The position numbers were made by a program, and so were the translations under genes. The notes beneath the pieces were generated by a model. It worked only from the letters and a program-made list of their open reading frames with translations. It searched no databases and had not been told where the DNA came from. Below are positions 39,570-47,879 of a DNA stretch of 64,000 nucleotides, piece by piece (positions within the stretch are counted from its first letter, which is position 1; every line of letters begins with the position of its first letter). Location: positions 248,001-312,000 of the forward strand of contig NZ_AUAX01000004.1 in the NCBI RefSeq assembly GCF_000428945.1, read 5' to 3'. The stretch comes from Hamadaea tsunoensis DSM 44101. GTDB lineage: Bacteria > Actinomycetota > Actinomycetes > Mycobacteriales > Micromonosporaceae.

Positions 39570-39583
39570 GGAAAGCGCTTTCC
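39570..39583. promoter_or_regulatory. LacI-family operator between the regulator and the sugar operon
   Basis: GGAAAGCGCTTTCC is a perfect 14-bp palindrome with the central CG typical of LacI/GalR operators. It is placed between the divergent oxidoreductase (start 39495) and lacI-type (start 39613) genes. It likely represses both directions until the inducer is bound. Confidence 0.8.
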
Positions 39584-39612
39584 AACTGGCTGCGAGGCGG
39601 TACGTTACCGGG

Positions 39613-40635
39613 ATGCGCGACAAGCCGTCAACCGCCACCCTGCAGCAGGTAGCCGACGCCGCCGGGGTCTCCCTCGCCACCGCCTCCCGCGTCCTGCACG
39701 GCAGCGGCGGGCGTACCGTCCGCGAGGAGCTGCGCGGCCGCGTCCTGGCCGAGGCCGCCCGGCTGCGCTACGTCTCGCACGCGCCCGCCCAGGCCCTGGC
39801 CCGCGCCACGACCTCCATCGTCGGCCTGATCGTGCACGACATCGCCGACCCCTACTTCGCCGCCATCGCCGCGGGCGCCATGCGCGCCGCGCGCGAGCAC
39901 GACCTCATGGTCATGGTCGCCTGCACGTTCCGCGACCCCGCCCTGGAACTGGAGTACATCGCCCGCCTGCGCGCCCAACGCGCCCGCGCCATCGTGCTCG
40001 CCGCCAGCGCCTTCACGGGTACGCGTTTCCTCGCCGACCTGGCCGAGCAACTGGACGCGTACGCGCACCAGGGTGGCCGGGCCGCCGCGATCGGCAACCA
40101 CGGACCGGCCGTGGACGCGGTCCTGCCGGACAACAAGGGCGGCGGCGCACTGGCCGCCCGGCACCTACTCGACTGCGGCCACGCCGAGATCGGTGTGGTG
40201 GCCGGCCCGAAGCGCCTGGCCGTCGTGGCCGACCGGCTCGCGGGCTTCCGCTCGGTGTTCCCGGTCGACGCGTCCCATGTGGAGGAAGGCGATTTCAGCC
40301 GCGACGGCGGGTACGCCGCCACCCGGCGGCTGCTCGCCCGGCACCCGTCGCTGACGGCGGTGTTCGCGCTGGACGACCTGATGGCGTTCGGTGCCGTGGC
40401 CGCCCTCCAGGACGCCGGCCGCTCGGTGCCCGGCGACGTGTCGGTCGTCGGCTTCGACGACATCCCCGGCGCGGCCGACGTGGGTCCCGGCCTCACCACG
40501 ATCCGCCTCGACCTCACCGGCCTGGGGGAGAAGGTGCTCGGCCTGGCCCTGTCCGACCTCGGCCCGGCCCGCCAGGTCATCACCATGCCGGCCTCCCTGG
40601 TGGTACGCGCATCCAGCCGCCCCCTATCTTCCTAG
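39613..40635 (+). CDS. LacI-family transcriptional regulator
   Basis: A 340-residue repressor. The N-terminal HTH ATLQQVADAAGVSLATASRVLHG (about 8-30) is followed by the hinge helix region LRYVSHAPAQALA and a periplasmic-binding-protein-like sensor domain (about 65-335, with GLIVHDIADPYFAAIAAGA, DDLMAFGAVAALQDAG and VVGFDDIPGAA). ATG 39613 lies 6 nt after TACGTT and just downstream of the palindromic operator, so it is probably autoregulated. It controls the divergent four-gene sugar operon (inference from the operator), and perhaps also the DUF2264 gene downstream. Confidence 0.93.
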   Translation: MRDKPSTATLQQVADAAGVSLATASRVLHGSGGRTVREELRGRVLAEAARLRYVSHAPAQALARATTSIVGLIVHDIADPYFAAIAAGAMRAAREHDLMVMVACTFRDPALELEYIARLRAQRARAIVLAASAFTGTRFLADLAEQLDAYAHQGGRAAAIGNHGPAVDAVLPDNKGGGALAARHLLDCGHAEIGVVAGPKRLAVVADRLAGFRSVFPVDASHVEEGDFSRDGGYAATRRLLARHPSLTAVFALDDLMAFGAVAALQDAGRSVPGDVSVVGFDDIPGAADVGPGLTTIRLDLTGLGEKVLGLALSDLGPARQVITMPASLVVRASSRPLSS

Positions 40636-40726
40636 GACGCTCTACGGGTTGTGCCCCCGGCCACCGTTTCCGCTGAGCGGCACGGGGTGTGCGGCGACCG
40701 CCGTTTCGGCCGAGTCGATCACCGCA

Positions 40727-40794
40727 CCTTGATCATGTCGCGCGTATATGTTGCGGCGGCCGGATTTCGACAGATCTGCGTTACACGATCAAGG
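40727..40794. repeat. Family-D palindromic repeat, second location
   Basis: The left arm CCTTGATCATGTCGCGCGTA.. at 40727-40759 and the right arm ..CTGCGTTACACGATCAAGG at 40766-40794 match the halves found at 18090-18198. It lies in the 279-bp gap between the LacI gene and the DUF2264 gene, which otherwise holds no gene. Confidence 0.7.
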
Positions 40795-40840
40795 CCGATA
40801 CGGGCCGCCCGCACAAGCAGTCGCAAGGCGCGGACGCTCG

Positions 40841-40854
40841 CGCAAGATCGTCGG
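40841..40854 (-). repeat. Orphan half-copy of the 3428 hairpin arm
   Basis: CGCAAGATCGTCGG matches the right arm of the perfect inverted repeat at 3482-3503, and no matching left arm is present. It suggests that the 3428 element belongs to a dispersed family. Confidence 0.4.
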
Positions 40855-40914
40855 AAATGGAGGGTGGACGCTGCGGGGGAGAGGCGACCCGGGCGGGGCG
40901 GTATCCTGCCTGCC

Positions 40915-42630
40915 ATGCCCTCCCCGCAAGATGTGCACGGTGTCGCGCCGACCGATCGGGAGGGCTGGTCCCGTGCGCTGCTGGGCCTGATCGCCCCGGC
41001 CACCCGGGTCGCCGCGCTCGGCCCGGCCCGGCTGCCGGTGCACGCCGCCAATCACGATCCAGGTTCCGCCTGGCTGGAGTCGATCGCGCGGCCGTTGTGG
41101 GGGCTGGCGCCGCTGGCCGCGGGGGGCGGTACCGCGCCGCAGTGGGACGAGGTCCGCGCCGCCCTCGCGGCCGCCGTCGATCCGCGGGGTCCGTGGTACA
41201 TCGGCGAGCCGGTCGACCGCGATCAGCGGATCGTCGAGTCCGCCGCCATCGGGTACGCGCTGGCGGCCGCGCCGCACGAGATGTGGGATCCGCTGTCCGG
41301 CGTACAGCGGGACAATCTCGCGGCGTGGCTCGGTGCCGCGATGCGGGCCGAACCGGTGGACAACAACTGGCATTTCTTCCCGGTGTACGCGGCGACCGGC
41401 CTGGCCGCCGTCGGCGTACCGGTGGATGAGGGCGCGAAGCGGGCGCACCTGGACCGGCTGGAGGAGTTCGCGCTGGCCGACGGCTGGTACGCGGACGGCC
41501 CCGGCGCGGCGCGCGACTACTACGTGCCGTTCGGCTTCCATTTCTACAGCCTGCTGCTGACCCGCCTGGGCGCGGTGGAGGAGGAGCGCGCGGAGCGGTT
41601 CCGGGAGCGGGCGACGCGGTTCGCGGGGCAGTTCCGCAACTGGTTCGCGGCCGACGGTGCGGGTCTGCCGTTCGGGCGCAGCCTGGGCTACCGGTTCGCG
41701 CAGGGCGCGTTCTGGTCGGCGCTGGCCGCGGCGGACTGCGAGGCCCTGCCCTGGGCGGAGGTACGCGGTCTCGCGCAGCGCCACCTGGAGTGGTGGTGGC
41801 CGAAGCCGGTCGCCGACGAGGAGGGCGGCCTGACGGTCGGGTACGCCTACCCGAACACCGGTGTCGTCGAGCAGTACATGGCCGGCGGTTCGCCGTACTG
41901 GGGCGTGAAGTTCTTCGCCGCGCTGGCCGCCGGATCCGACCATCCTTTCTGGACGGAGAAGCCCGCGCCGGTCGAGGGCCCGGCCGTGCTGGCGCAGCCG
42001 GCCGCGTCGATGGTGCTGAGCCGGGACGGGCGCGGTGACGTGGTCGCGCTGAACGGGCAGGAGACCCCGGCGTGGCGGCCCCGTGGCGGCACCGCCAAGT
42101 ACGCCAAGTTCGCGTACTCGACCCTGGCCGGGATCGGTGTTCCGACGGGCGGCCCCGATCTGGACGACTTCGGCCTCGACGGGACCCTGGCGCTGTCCGA
42201 CGACGGCGTGCACTGGCGTACGCGTACGCACGGGGTGGCCGAGTTGGACGGGGAGGCCGTGGTGCTGCGCTGGCGGCCGTGGCCGGACGTCACCGTCGAG
42301 ACCCGGCTGGCCTTCGACGGCGACGGGCGCCACGTACGCGTACACACGATCTCGGCGGGCCGCGCGTTGACCGTCGCCGAGGGCGGGTTCTGCGTACCGT
42401 GGAACGAGGTGGGCGCGCCGGGTTCGGCGGCGGGGGCCGGGGCGGCCGCGACGGCCGGCGGGATCCGGTCGGAGATCGTCGACGTGGACGGCGCCCGGGA
42501 AGGCCTGATACTGCACCCCATGCCCGGTTCGCACGTGCTGTTCGGGCGTACGGTGCTTCCGGCCCTGCTGGGCGGAATCGCCGCCGGTGACCACGTTCTG
42601 CGCTGCGCGGTCACGGTACGCCGGGTCTGA
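40915..42630 (+). CDS. DUF2264 domain-containing protein
   Basis: A 571-residue cytosolic protein of the DUF2264 family, with an N-terminal alpha/alpha toroid (about 20-350; WYIGEPVDRDQRIVESAAIGYAL, DNNWHFFPVYA, GPGAARDYYVPFGFHFYSLL, RSLGYRFAQGAFWSAL). A C-terminal beta-sandwich of about 200 residues follows. The fold resembles unsaturated glucuronyl/rhamnogalacturonyl hydrolases and lyases, so a role in sugar or polysaccharide breakdown fits its position after the LacI regulator. The reaction is unproven. ATG 40915 follows TATCCT by 7 nt, a leaderless arrangement. Confidence 0.85.
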   Translation: MPSPQDVHGVAPTDREGWSRALLGLIAPATRVAALGPARLPVHAANHDPGSAWLESIARPLWGLAPLAAGGGTAPQWDEVRAALAAAVDPRGPWYIGEPVDRDQRIVESAAIGYALAAAPHEMWDPLSGVQRDNLAAWLGAAMRAEPVDNNWHFFPVYAATGLAAVGVPVDEGAKRAHLDRLEEFALADGWYADGPGAARDYYVPFGFHFYSLLLTRLGAVEEERAERFRERATRFAGQFRNWFAADGAGLPFGRSLGYRFAQGAFWSALAAADCEALPWAEVRGLAQRHLEWWWPKPVADEEGGLTVGYAYPNTGVVEQYMAGGSPYWGVKFFAALAAGSDHPFWTEKPAPVEGPAVLAQPAASMVLSRDGRGDVVALNGQETPAWRPRGGTAKYAKFAYSTLAGIGVPTGGPDLDDFGLDGTLALSDDGVHWRTRTHGVAELDGEAVVLRWRPWPDVTVETRLAFDGDGRHVRVHTISAGRALTVAEGGFCVPWNEVGAPGSAAGAGAAATAGGIRSEIVDVDGAREGLILHPMPGSHVLFGRTVLPALLGGIAAGDHVLRCAVTVRRV

Positions 42631-42652
42631 GGGCGCCGACGCGGTGTCGGAG

Positions 42653-42682
42653 TTACAAGATCCATAACGCTCCGGATATAGT
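42653..42682 (+). promoter_or_regulatory. Candidate promoter of the CDP-alcohol phosphatidyltransferase operon
   Basis: TTACAA (42653-42658) and TATAGT (42677-42682) are 18 bp apart, close to the vegetative sigma consensus. Transcription would begin near 42689, next to the GTG at 42691, so a longer leaderless form of the first protein is possible. Confidence 0.5.
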
Positions 42683-42723
42683 GTCTCGGCGTGTCCGACC
42701 GGCGCGCACGAGGGGGGATGGCG

Positions 42724-43320
42724 ATGACGGAGACGGATCCCCGGACGCGGGTTCTCACCATCCCCAATGTGATCAGCTTCCTGCGGCTGCTCGGCGTACC
42801 GCTGTTCCTCTACCTGTTCCTCGGGCCGAAGGCGTGGGGCTGGGCGGTCGTGGTGCTCGCCGTCGGCGGGACCACCGACTGGATCGACGGCTACCTCGCC
42901 CGCCGGCTCGGCCAGGTCAGCCGGCTCGGCGAGCTGATGGACCCGCTGGCCGACCGCCTGTACATCCTGGCGACGCTGCTGGCGTTCACCGTCGAGTCGG
43001 TCGTGCCGTGGGCGTTCACCATCGCCCTGCTGCTGCGCGAGGCGGTCCTGCTCGTCGTCATCCTGGTGCTGCGCCGCCAGGGCCACGAGCCGCTGCCGGT
43101 GCACTATCTCGGCAAGACCGCGACCTTCCTGCTGCTGTTCGCGTTCCCCGTCCTGCTGCTGGCCAAGGCCGCGCACGGGGACGTCGCGGCGGTGGCGCAC
43201 GCGGTCGGCTGGGGTCTGGCCTGGTGGGGCCTGGTGCTCTACTGGATCGCCGGCGGCCTCTACATCGTGCAGGCGCGGATGGTCCTGCGCACGCCGCGAA
43301 CGTCGGGCGGCCTGGCATGA
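42724..43320 (+). CDS. CDP-alcohol phosphatidyltransferase (PgsA2-like)
   Basis: A 198-residue membrane enzyme transferring a phosphatidyl group from CDP-diacylglycerol to an alcohol. The signature D-x2-DG-x2-AR-x8-G-x3-D-x3-D is complete in DWIDGYLARRLGQVSRLGELMDPLAD (written here as motif only). Several transmembrane helices follow. Its position before DUF881-DUF1290-DUF881-gcvH matches Rv1822 (pgsA2) of M. tuberculosis; whether glycerol-phosphate is the acceptor is not certain. ATG 42724 is chosen for the GAGGGGGG site; GTG 42691 would be a leaderless alternative. Its stop overlaps the DUF881 ATG. Confidence 0.9.
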   Translation: MTETDPRTRVLTIPNVISFLRLLGVPLFLYLFLGPKAWGWAVVVLAVGGTTDWIDGYLARRLGQVSRLGELMDPLADRLYILATLLAFTVESVVPWAFTIALLLREAVLLVVILVLRRQGHEPLPVHYLGKTATFLLLFAFPVLLLAKAAHGDVAAVAHAVGWGLAWWGLVLYWIAGGLYIVQARMVLRTPRTSGGLA

Positions 43321-44237
43321 CCACCGGGGCGGGCCCGAACGAGCGACCGGTCACCGGGACCGGCCTGACGAGCGGCCCGCCCGGCGCCTCCTACGGCACC
43401 GACCTGCTCGACCAGCTCTTCCGGGAGTCCCTCGACTCCGGGTACGCGCTGCCGGTGATCGAGCGCTCGCGCGGCCGGCGGGTGTTCCTGCGGATCCTCA
43501 CGGCGGTCACGGCGCTCATCGTCGGCTTCCTGTTCGCGATCGCGTACGAGAAGGTGGTCGCGGAGAAGCCGCAGCGGCAGACGGCCCGCGACGGGCTGAT
43601 CTCCGACATCCACACCCGCCAGCAGCGGGTCGACGCGCTCACCGCGCAGGCCGAGCAGGACCGCAACCAGGTCTCCAGCCTGCAGGAGGCGCTGCTGTCC
43701 AACAGCACGCTGGAGAAGCTGCGCACCTACGAGGCCGCGACCGGGCTGCGCAAGGTGACCGGCGACGGGGTGGTCGTGACGCTGTCGGACGGCCCGCCCA
43801 CGGTGGACCCCGTGACCGGCCAGAAGGAGACGCCCAGCGACTCGCGGGTGCTGTACTTCGATCTGCGTACGGTGGTCAACGAGCTGTTCGCCGACGGGGC
43901 CGAGGCCGTCTCGATCAACGGCCAGCGGCTGACCGCGCTGTCCACCATCCGCGCCGCCGGTGAGGCGATCCTGGTCGACTTCAAGCCGCTGATCGGGCCC
44001 TACAAGGTGTCCGCGATCGGGCCCGGCTCGATGGAGGACGACTTCAACGGCTCGGCAACGGCCGAGCTGTACCGCAAGCTGTCCTCGACGAAGGGCATGG
44101 GCTTCTCGGTCAAGCAGACCGACGGGCTCACCCTGCCCGCCGCGGCCACGCCGCAGCTCTACTACGCCACGCCGCTGACGTCCGCGTCACCCTCCCCGTC
44201 CGGCGGCTCACCGTCCCCTTCGAGAGGTGGCAAGTGA
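43317..44237 (+). CDS. DUF881 family membrane protein (Rv1823-like)
   Basis: 306 residues: a cytosolic N-terminus (about 1-58), one transmembrane helix (about 59-80, VFLRILTAVTALIVGFLFAI), and a periplasmic coiled coil (about 95-140, heptad-like QQRVDALTAQAEQDRNQVSSLQ). The DUF881 domain follows (VVVTLSDGPP, YFDLRTVVNELFADGAEAVSINGQRL, GPYKVSAIG), then a Ser/Pro tail. The function is unknown. Coupled at both ends (ATGA with the upstream gene, GTGA with DUF1290). Its constant neighbourhood with division genes in actinobacteria suggests an envelope role (inference). Confidence 0.9.
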   Translation: MTTGAGPNERPVTGTGLTSGPPGASYGTDLLDQLFRESLDSGYALPVIERSRGRRVFLRILTAVTALIVGFLFAIAYEKVVAEKPQRQTARDGLISDIHTRQQRVDALTAQAEQDRNQVSSLQEALLSNSTLEKLRTYEAATGLRKVTGDGVVVTLSDGPPTVDPVTGQKETPSDSRVLYFDLRTVVNELFADGAEAVSINGQRLTALSTIRAAGEAILVDFKPLIGPYKVSAIGPGSMEDDFNGSATAELYRKLSSTKGMGFSVKQTDGLTLPAAATPQLYYATPLTSASPSPSGGSPSPSRGGK

Positions 44238-44566
44238 TACCGGTCATCGCGCTCATCGCCGGGGTGGTCCTCGGCGTCATCCTCGACCCCACGGTCCCCG
44301 TCGCACTGCAGCCGTACCTGCCCATCGCGGTCGTGGCGGCGCTTGACGCGGTCTTCGGCGGCGTACGCGCGAAGCTCGACGGCAAGTTCGACGACAAGCA
44401 GTTCGTGGTCTCGTTCATCTCGAACGTGCTCGTCGCCGGGCTCATCGTGTGGCTGGGCGACCAGCTCGGCGTCGGCGGCCAGCTGTCGACGGGCGTGGTC
44501 GTCGTCCTCGGCGTACGCATCTTCGGCAACGTGGCGGCCATCCGCCGGCACCTGTTCCGGGCGTAA
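44234..44566 (+). CDS. DUF1290 small basic membrane protein (Sbp-like, Rv1824)
   Basis: A 110-residue protein with three hydrophobic helices. It has the family sequence MIPVIALIAGVVLGVILDPTVP and ALDAVFGGVRAKLDGKFDDKQFVVSFISNVLVAGLIV. The same family includes Bacillus Sbp, encoded near ftsZ. The GTG start overlaps the upstream stop, so it is made together with the two DUF881 proteins and may form a complex with them. Confidence 0.9.
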   Translation: MIPVIALIAGVVLGVILDPTVPVALQPYLPIAVVAALDAVFGGVRAKLDGKFDDKQFVVSFISNVLVAGLIVWLGDQLGVGGQLSTGVVVVLGVRIFGNVAAIRRHLFRA

Positions 44567-44575
44567 GGAGAGCAC

Positions 44576-45589
44576 GTGACCGAGCCGCACCGCCCCGGCG
44601 ACGAACCGACGCGACCCGTACCGGCCACCCCTGAGGGGGGCGGGGACGACGGCACGCCCGGCGCGGAGGACGAGACGACGTGGCGCGACGGCATCGCCCA
44701 GCCGCCCGCGGCCGCGCCGCCCGCCGCGCCCGAGGACGAGGACGCGCCCGACGACGCCGCCGACGACGCCGCCGACGACGCCGCCGAAGACGCAGACGCC
44801 GCCGAGGAGGAGCCCACGGCCGAGGACGAGGAGGCCACGACCCGGCTCACGGTCGGGCCGCCCGAGCCGCCGCCGGCGCGCGGGAAGACCCGGCCCGGCA
44901 AGGTCTCGGCCACCGGCGTCGTCATCGCGGTCCTCGTCGGGCTGCTCGGCTTCGCCCTCGTCGTGCAGGTACGCGGAACCTCGACCGACGCGACGCTCGC
45001 CTCGGCGCGGCAGGACGACCTCGTGCGCATCCTGTCCGATCTGGACTCGAACGAGGACCGGCTGCGCAAGGAGATCAGCGACCTGGACAAGCTCAAGCGG
45101 GACCTGACCGCGGGCAGCGAGAGCCAGGAGGCGGCCAAGCAGGCGGCCGAGAAGCGCGCCGACGAGCTCGGCATCCTCGCCGGCACGCTGCCGGCCAAGG
45201 GGACCGGCCTGGTGGTGCACTTCAACCCGGGCTCCGGGACGATCCGCGGCGCGCAGCTGCTGGACGCGGTCGAGGAGCTGCGCAACTCCGGGGCCGAGGC
45301 CATGCAGATCTCCGGTTCGGACGGTCACAAGGTACGCATCATCGTCTCCACGTACTTCGTGGACGACGGCAACGGCGTACGCGTCGACGGAGCGCGGCTG
45401 ACCGGCCCGTACACCATCACGGTCATCGGCGACGCGGGCACGATGAAGACGGCGCTGAACATTCCGGGTGGGGTGGTCGCTACCGTCGGTGGCGACGGCG
45501 GTAACGTGATCGTCGAAGAGCCCGGCACGGTCACGGTCGACGCCATGGCCGCCACCCCTGCATTGCAGTACGCGCAGCCCGTCTCCTGA
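44576..45589 (+). CDS. DUF881 family membrane protein (Rv1825-like) with acidic N-terminal tail
   Basis: 337 residues. The first 100 are acidic and Pro-rich, including a DDAADDAADDAAED run encoded by 9-bp repeats at about 44749-44790. A transmembrane helix (about 112-133), a coiled coil (about 145-195) and the DUF881 domain (about 205-330) follow. The start is GTG 44576 with AAGGAG upstream, 9 bp after the DUF1290 stop. Its tail resembles a charged cytosolic linker. gcvH follows 28 bp downstream. Confidence 0.9.
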   Translation: MTEPHRPGDEPTRPVPATPEGGGDDGTPGAEDETTWRDGIAQPPAAAPPAAPEDEDAPDDAADDAADDAAEDADAAEEEPTAEDEEATTRLTVGPPEPPPARGKTRPGKVSATGVVIAVLVGLLGFALVVQVRGTSTDATLASARQDDLVRILSDLDSNEDRLRKEISDLDKLKRDLTAGSESQEAAKQAAEKRADELGILAGTLPAKGTGLVVHFNPGSGTIRGAQLLDAVEELRNSGAEAMQISGSDGHKVRIIVSTYFVDDGNGVRVDGARLTGPYTITVIGDAGTMKTALNIPGGVVATVGGDGGNVIVEEPGTVTVDAMAATPALQYAQPVS

Positions 45590-45617
45590 CCGGAGAGGGC
45601 GTGAACGAGGAGCGAAC

Positions 45618-45995
45618 GTGATTCCTGAGAACCTGCGCTACACCGCGGAGCACGAGTGGGTCGCCACGAGCGGCACTCCCGTCCGCGTCGGCATCACCGA
45701 CTTCGCGCAGGACGCGCTCGGCGACATCGTCTACGTCCAGCTGCCCGAGCCCGGCACCGAGGTGGCCGCGGGCGACTCGTTCGGCGAGGTGGAGTCGACC
45801 AAGAGCGTCTCGGAGATCTACGCCCCCGTCAGCGGTACCGTTCTGGCCCGCAACGAGGCCCTGGTGGACTCGCCGGACCTGATCAACACCGACCCGTACG
45901 GCGAAGGCTGGCTCGTGGAGATGCAGCCCGCCGACCCGGCCGCGATCGACGCGCTGCTGGACGCGGACGGCTACGGCAAGCTCACCGAGAGCTGA
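45618..45995 (+). CDS. gcvH: Glycine cleavage system H protein
   Basis: A 125-residue lipoyl carrier that shuttles the aminomethyl group between the P and T proteins of glycine cleavage. The lipoylation site is Lys62 in ESTKSVSEIYAP, and the sequence is of normal length and complete. GTG 45618 has GAGGAG upstream. It ends the operon that starts at 42724; the matching P protein (gcvP) is at 54129, while gcvT is not in the window. Confidence 0.97.
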   Translation: MIPENLRYTAEHEWVATSGTPVRVGITDFAQDALGDIVYVQLPEPGTEVAAGDSFGEVESTKSVSEIYAPVSGTVLARNEALVDSPDLINTDPYGEGWLVEMQPADPAAIDALLDADGYGKLTES

Positions 45996-46012
45996 ACTGC
46001 CCGCGCGTCCGG

Positions 46013-46082
46013 TTGACCCTTTCTTTGTGAGCTGGCTACGCTCGCACAACCGATTCGCCCCCCGGCAGAGTTGCCGAGGGGC
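46013..46082 (+). promoter_or_regulatory. Promoter and leader hairpin of garA
   Basis: TTGACC (46013-46018) and TACGCT (46037-46042), 18 bp apart, form a good vegetative promoter. GCCCCCCGGC-agagtt-GCCGAGGGGC (46057-46082, one mismatch) follows as a hairpin in the leader. Confidence 0.55.
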
Positions 46083-46113
46083 AGATCCGACGACGAAATC
46101 GTGAGGTGGTCCG

Positions 46114-46554
46114 ATGACCCGCCCCGGCGACGAGTTCCCCCCGCTCGATGTCACGTCGACCCTCCACCTGGGCTCCCTGGACGAGGTGCTGGAGGGATCC
46201 GACTCCGACGTCGTGCCCGGACGGGTCTCCGGCCAGCTCCCCCCTGGGATGGCCTTGCTGGTGGTGCGGCGCGGACCCAATGCGGGAGCACGGTTCCTGC
46301 TCGACCACGACGTGACCACGAGCGGCCGGCACCCTGACAGCGACATCTTCCTCGACGACGTGACGGTGTCGCGCCGGCACGCCGAGTTCCACCGCGAGGG
46401 CTCCACCTTCACGGTGCGCGACGTCGGCAGCCTCAACGGCACCTACGTCAACCGGGAGCGGGTCGAGTCCGCGACGCTGAACAACGGCGACGAGGTTCAG
46501 ATCGGCAAGTTCCGGCTGGTCTACATCGCGGGGCCGCGCCCCGAGGAGTCGTGA
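46114..46554 (+). CDS. garA: FHA-domain regulator GarA/OdhI
   Basis: A 146-residue FHA protein. By family knowledge it binds and tunes 2-oxoglutarate dehydrogenase and glutamate dehydrogenase, and is switched off by phosphorylation of its N-terminal Thr by Ser/Thr kinases such as PknB/PknG. The FHA core is highly conserved: SGRHPDSDIFLDD, VSRRHAEF, GSLNGTYVNRE, GDEVQIGKFRLV. The N-terminal phosphosite region reads DVTSTLHLGSLD rather than the mycobacterial ETTS, still with Thr residues available. It lies between gcvH and ftsR, as in mycobacteria, and its stop overlaps the ftsR start. Confidence 0.93.
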   Translation: MTRPGDEFPPLDVTSTLHLGSLDEVLEGSDSDVVPGRVSGQLPPGMALLVVRRGPNAGARFLLDHDVTTSGRHPDSDIFLDDVTVSRRHAEFHREGSTFTVRDVGSLNGTYVNRERVESATLNNGDEVQIGKFRLVYIAGPRPEES

Positions 46555-47351
46555 CGCAGTCCGAACGGGCCGCGGCACCAGGTGACCGAGGTGCCGCGGC
46601 GTCGGGCGGGGCTGCCCGCGGCCGGGAGCACGCCGGCAACGAGCCGCTGTTCAGCATCGGTGAGGTGCTGGCCGAGCTGCGGGTCGAGTTCCCCGACACG
46701 ACGATCTCCAAGCTGCGCTTCCTGGAGAGCGAGGGCCTGGTCGAGCCGCAGCGTACGCAGTCGGGATACCGCAAGTACTCCCGCTCGGACGTGCTGCGGC
46801 TGCGCTATGTCCTGATCGCCCAGCGCGACCATTACCTGCCGCTGCGGGTCATCCGCGAGCAGCTGGCGCAGGGCGAGATCGTGATCGAGCCGCCGCAGGC
46901 GCGTCCCGCGCTGGTGGCGCTCGGCCCGAACGACGCGCTGCCGCCGCCGACGGCGCTCGCCGAGCGGATGCCGCCGGAGAACGTGCGGCTGTCCGCCGAC
47001 GAGCTGTGCGCCGAGGCCGGGCTGGACAGCGCGCAGCTGCGCGATCTCGTCCAGCACGGCCTCGTGGTCGCCGACTCGATCGGCCGCTACGACGCCGACG
47101 CCCTGGCCGTGGCCCAGGTGGCGGCCGCGTTCGCGGAGCACGGCGTACAGCCCCGGCATCTGCGTGCCTGGCGGGCCGCGGCCGACCGCGAGGTGGGCCT
47201 GTTCGCCGCGCTGATCGCCCCGCTCCAGCGCCATCCGGACCCGACCGCGCAGGCCCGCGCGGCGGAGACCGTCCGCGAGCTGACCGCGCTGTCGCAGCGC
47301 CTGCACGCCGCCCTGGTACGCATGGGGCTGCGCGACACGCTCGGTCAATGA
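46551..47351 (+). CDS. ftsR: MerR-family regulator FtsR (Rv1828 type)
   Basis: A 266-residue MerR-type DNA-binding protein. It has a disordered N-terminus (about 1-32), a winged HTH (LFSIGEVLAELRVEFPDTTISKLRFLESEGLVEPQ and GYRKYSRSDVLRLRYV), and a C-terminal helical domain of the Rv1828 type (about 145-265). In Corynebacterium FtsR activates ftsZ. Translation starts at GTG 46551, overlapping the garA stop, so levels of GarA and FtsR should be linked. Confidence 0.9.
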   Translation: MTQSERAAAPGDRGAAASGGAARGREHAGNEPLFSIGEVLAELRVEFPDTTISKLRFLESEGLVEPQRTQSGYRKYSRSDVLRLRYVLIAQRDHYLPLRVIREQLAQGEIVIEPPQARPALVALGPNDALPPPTALAERMPPENVRLSADELCAEAGLDSAQLRDLVQHGLVVADSIGRYDADALAVAQVAAAFAEHGVQPRHLRAWRAAADREVGLFAALIAPLQRHPDPTAQARAAETVRELTALSQRLHAALVRMGLRDTLGQ

Positions 47352-47403
47352 CTGCGTGTACGGTGAGAGTTGAGACGGTCGGATGCACGGCAGGGAGGCG
47401 ACG

Positions 47404-47871
47404 GTGCGTGAGCTGAGCGTGGTCGGGGTCAGGGTAGAACTCCCCACCAACCAGCCGATCGTGCTTCTACGCGAAGTCGACGGCGACCGCTATCTCCCGA
47501 TCTGGATCGGGGCGGTGGAGGCCACCGCGATCGCGTACGAGCAGCAGGGTGTGAAGCCGACGCGGCCATTGACCCACGACCTGATGCGGGACGTGCTGAA
47601 GGCGCTGTCGGCGCCGCTGAGCGCGGTCGAGATCACCGACCTGCGCGACAGCATCTTCTTCGCCGATCTGCTGTTCTCCGACGGCGCGATCCGGGTGTCC
47701 GGGCGGCCCAGCGACGCGATCGCGCTGGCGCTGCGGGTCGGCGCGCCGATCCGGTGCACCGAGGCGGTCCTCGACGAGGCCGGGATCATCATCCCGGACG
47801 AGCAGGAGGACGAGGTCGAGAAGTTCCGCGAGTTCCTCGAGCAGGTCACGCCGGAGGACTTCGCGAGCTGA
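47404..47871 (+). CDS. DUF151 bifunctional nuclease family protein (Rv1829-like)
   Basis: A 155-residue member of the bifunctional nuclease (DUF151) family. It starts VRELSVVGVRVELPTNQPIVLL and has LPIWIGAVEATAI, RPLTHDLMRDVL and GRPSDAIALALRVGAPI. GTG 47404 was chosen because GGGAGG precedes it by 5 nt; ATG 47383 is less likely. It sits 52 bp after ftsR in the same conserved order as Rv1828-Rv1829. The physiological substrate is unknown. Confidence 0.9.
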   Translation: MRELSVVGVRVELPTNQPIVLLREVDGDRYLPIWIGAVEATAIAYEQQGVKPTRPLTHDLMRDVLKALSAPLSAVEITDLRDSIFFADLLFSDGAIRVSGRPSDAIALALRVGAPIRCTEAVLDEAGIIIPDEQEDEVEKFREFLEQVTPEDFAS

Positions 47872-47879
47872 GCGGGCCC

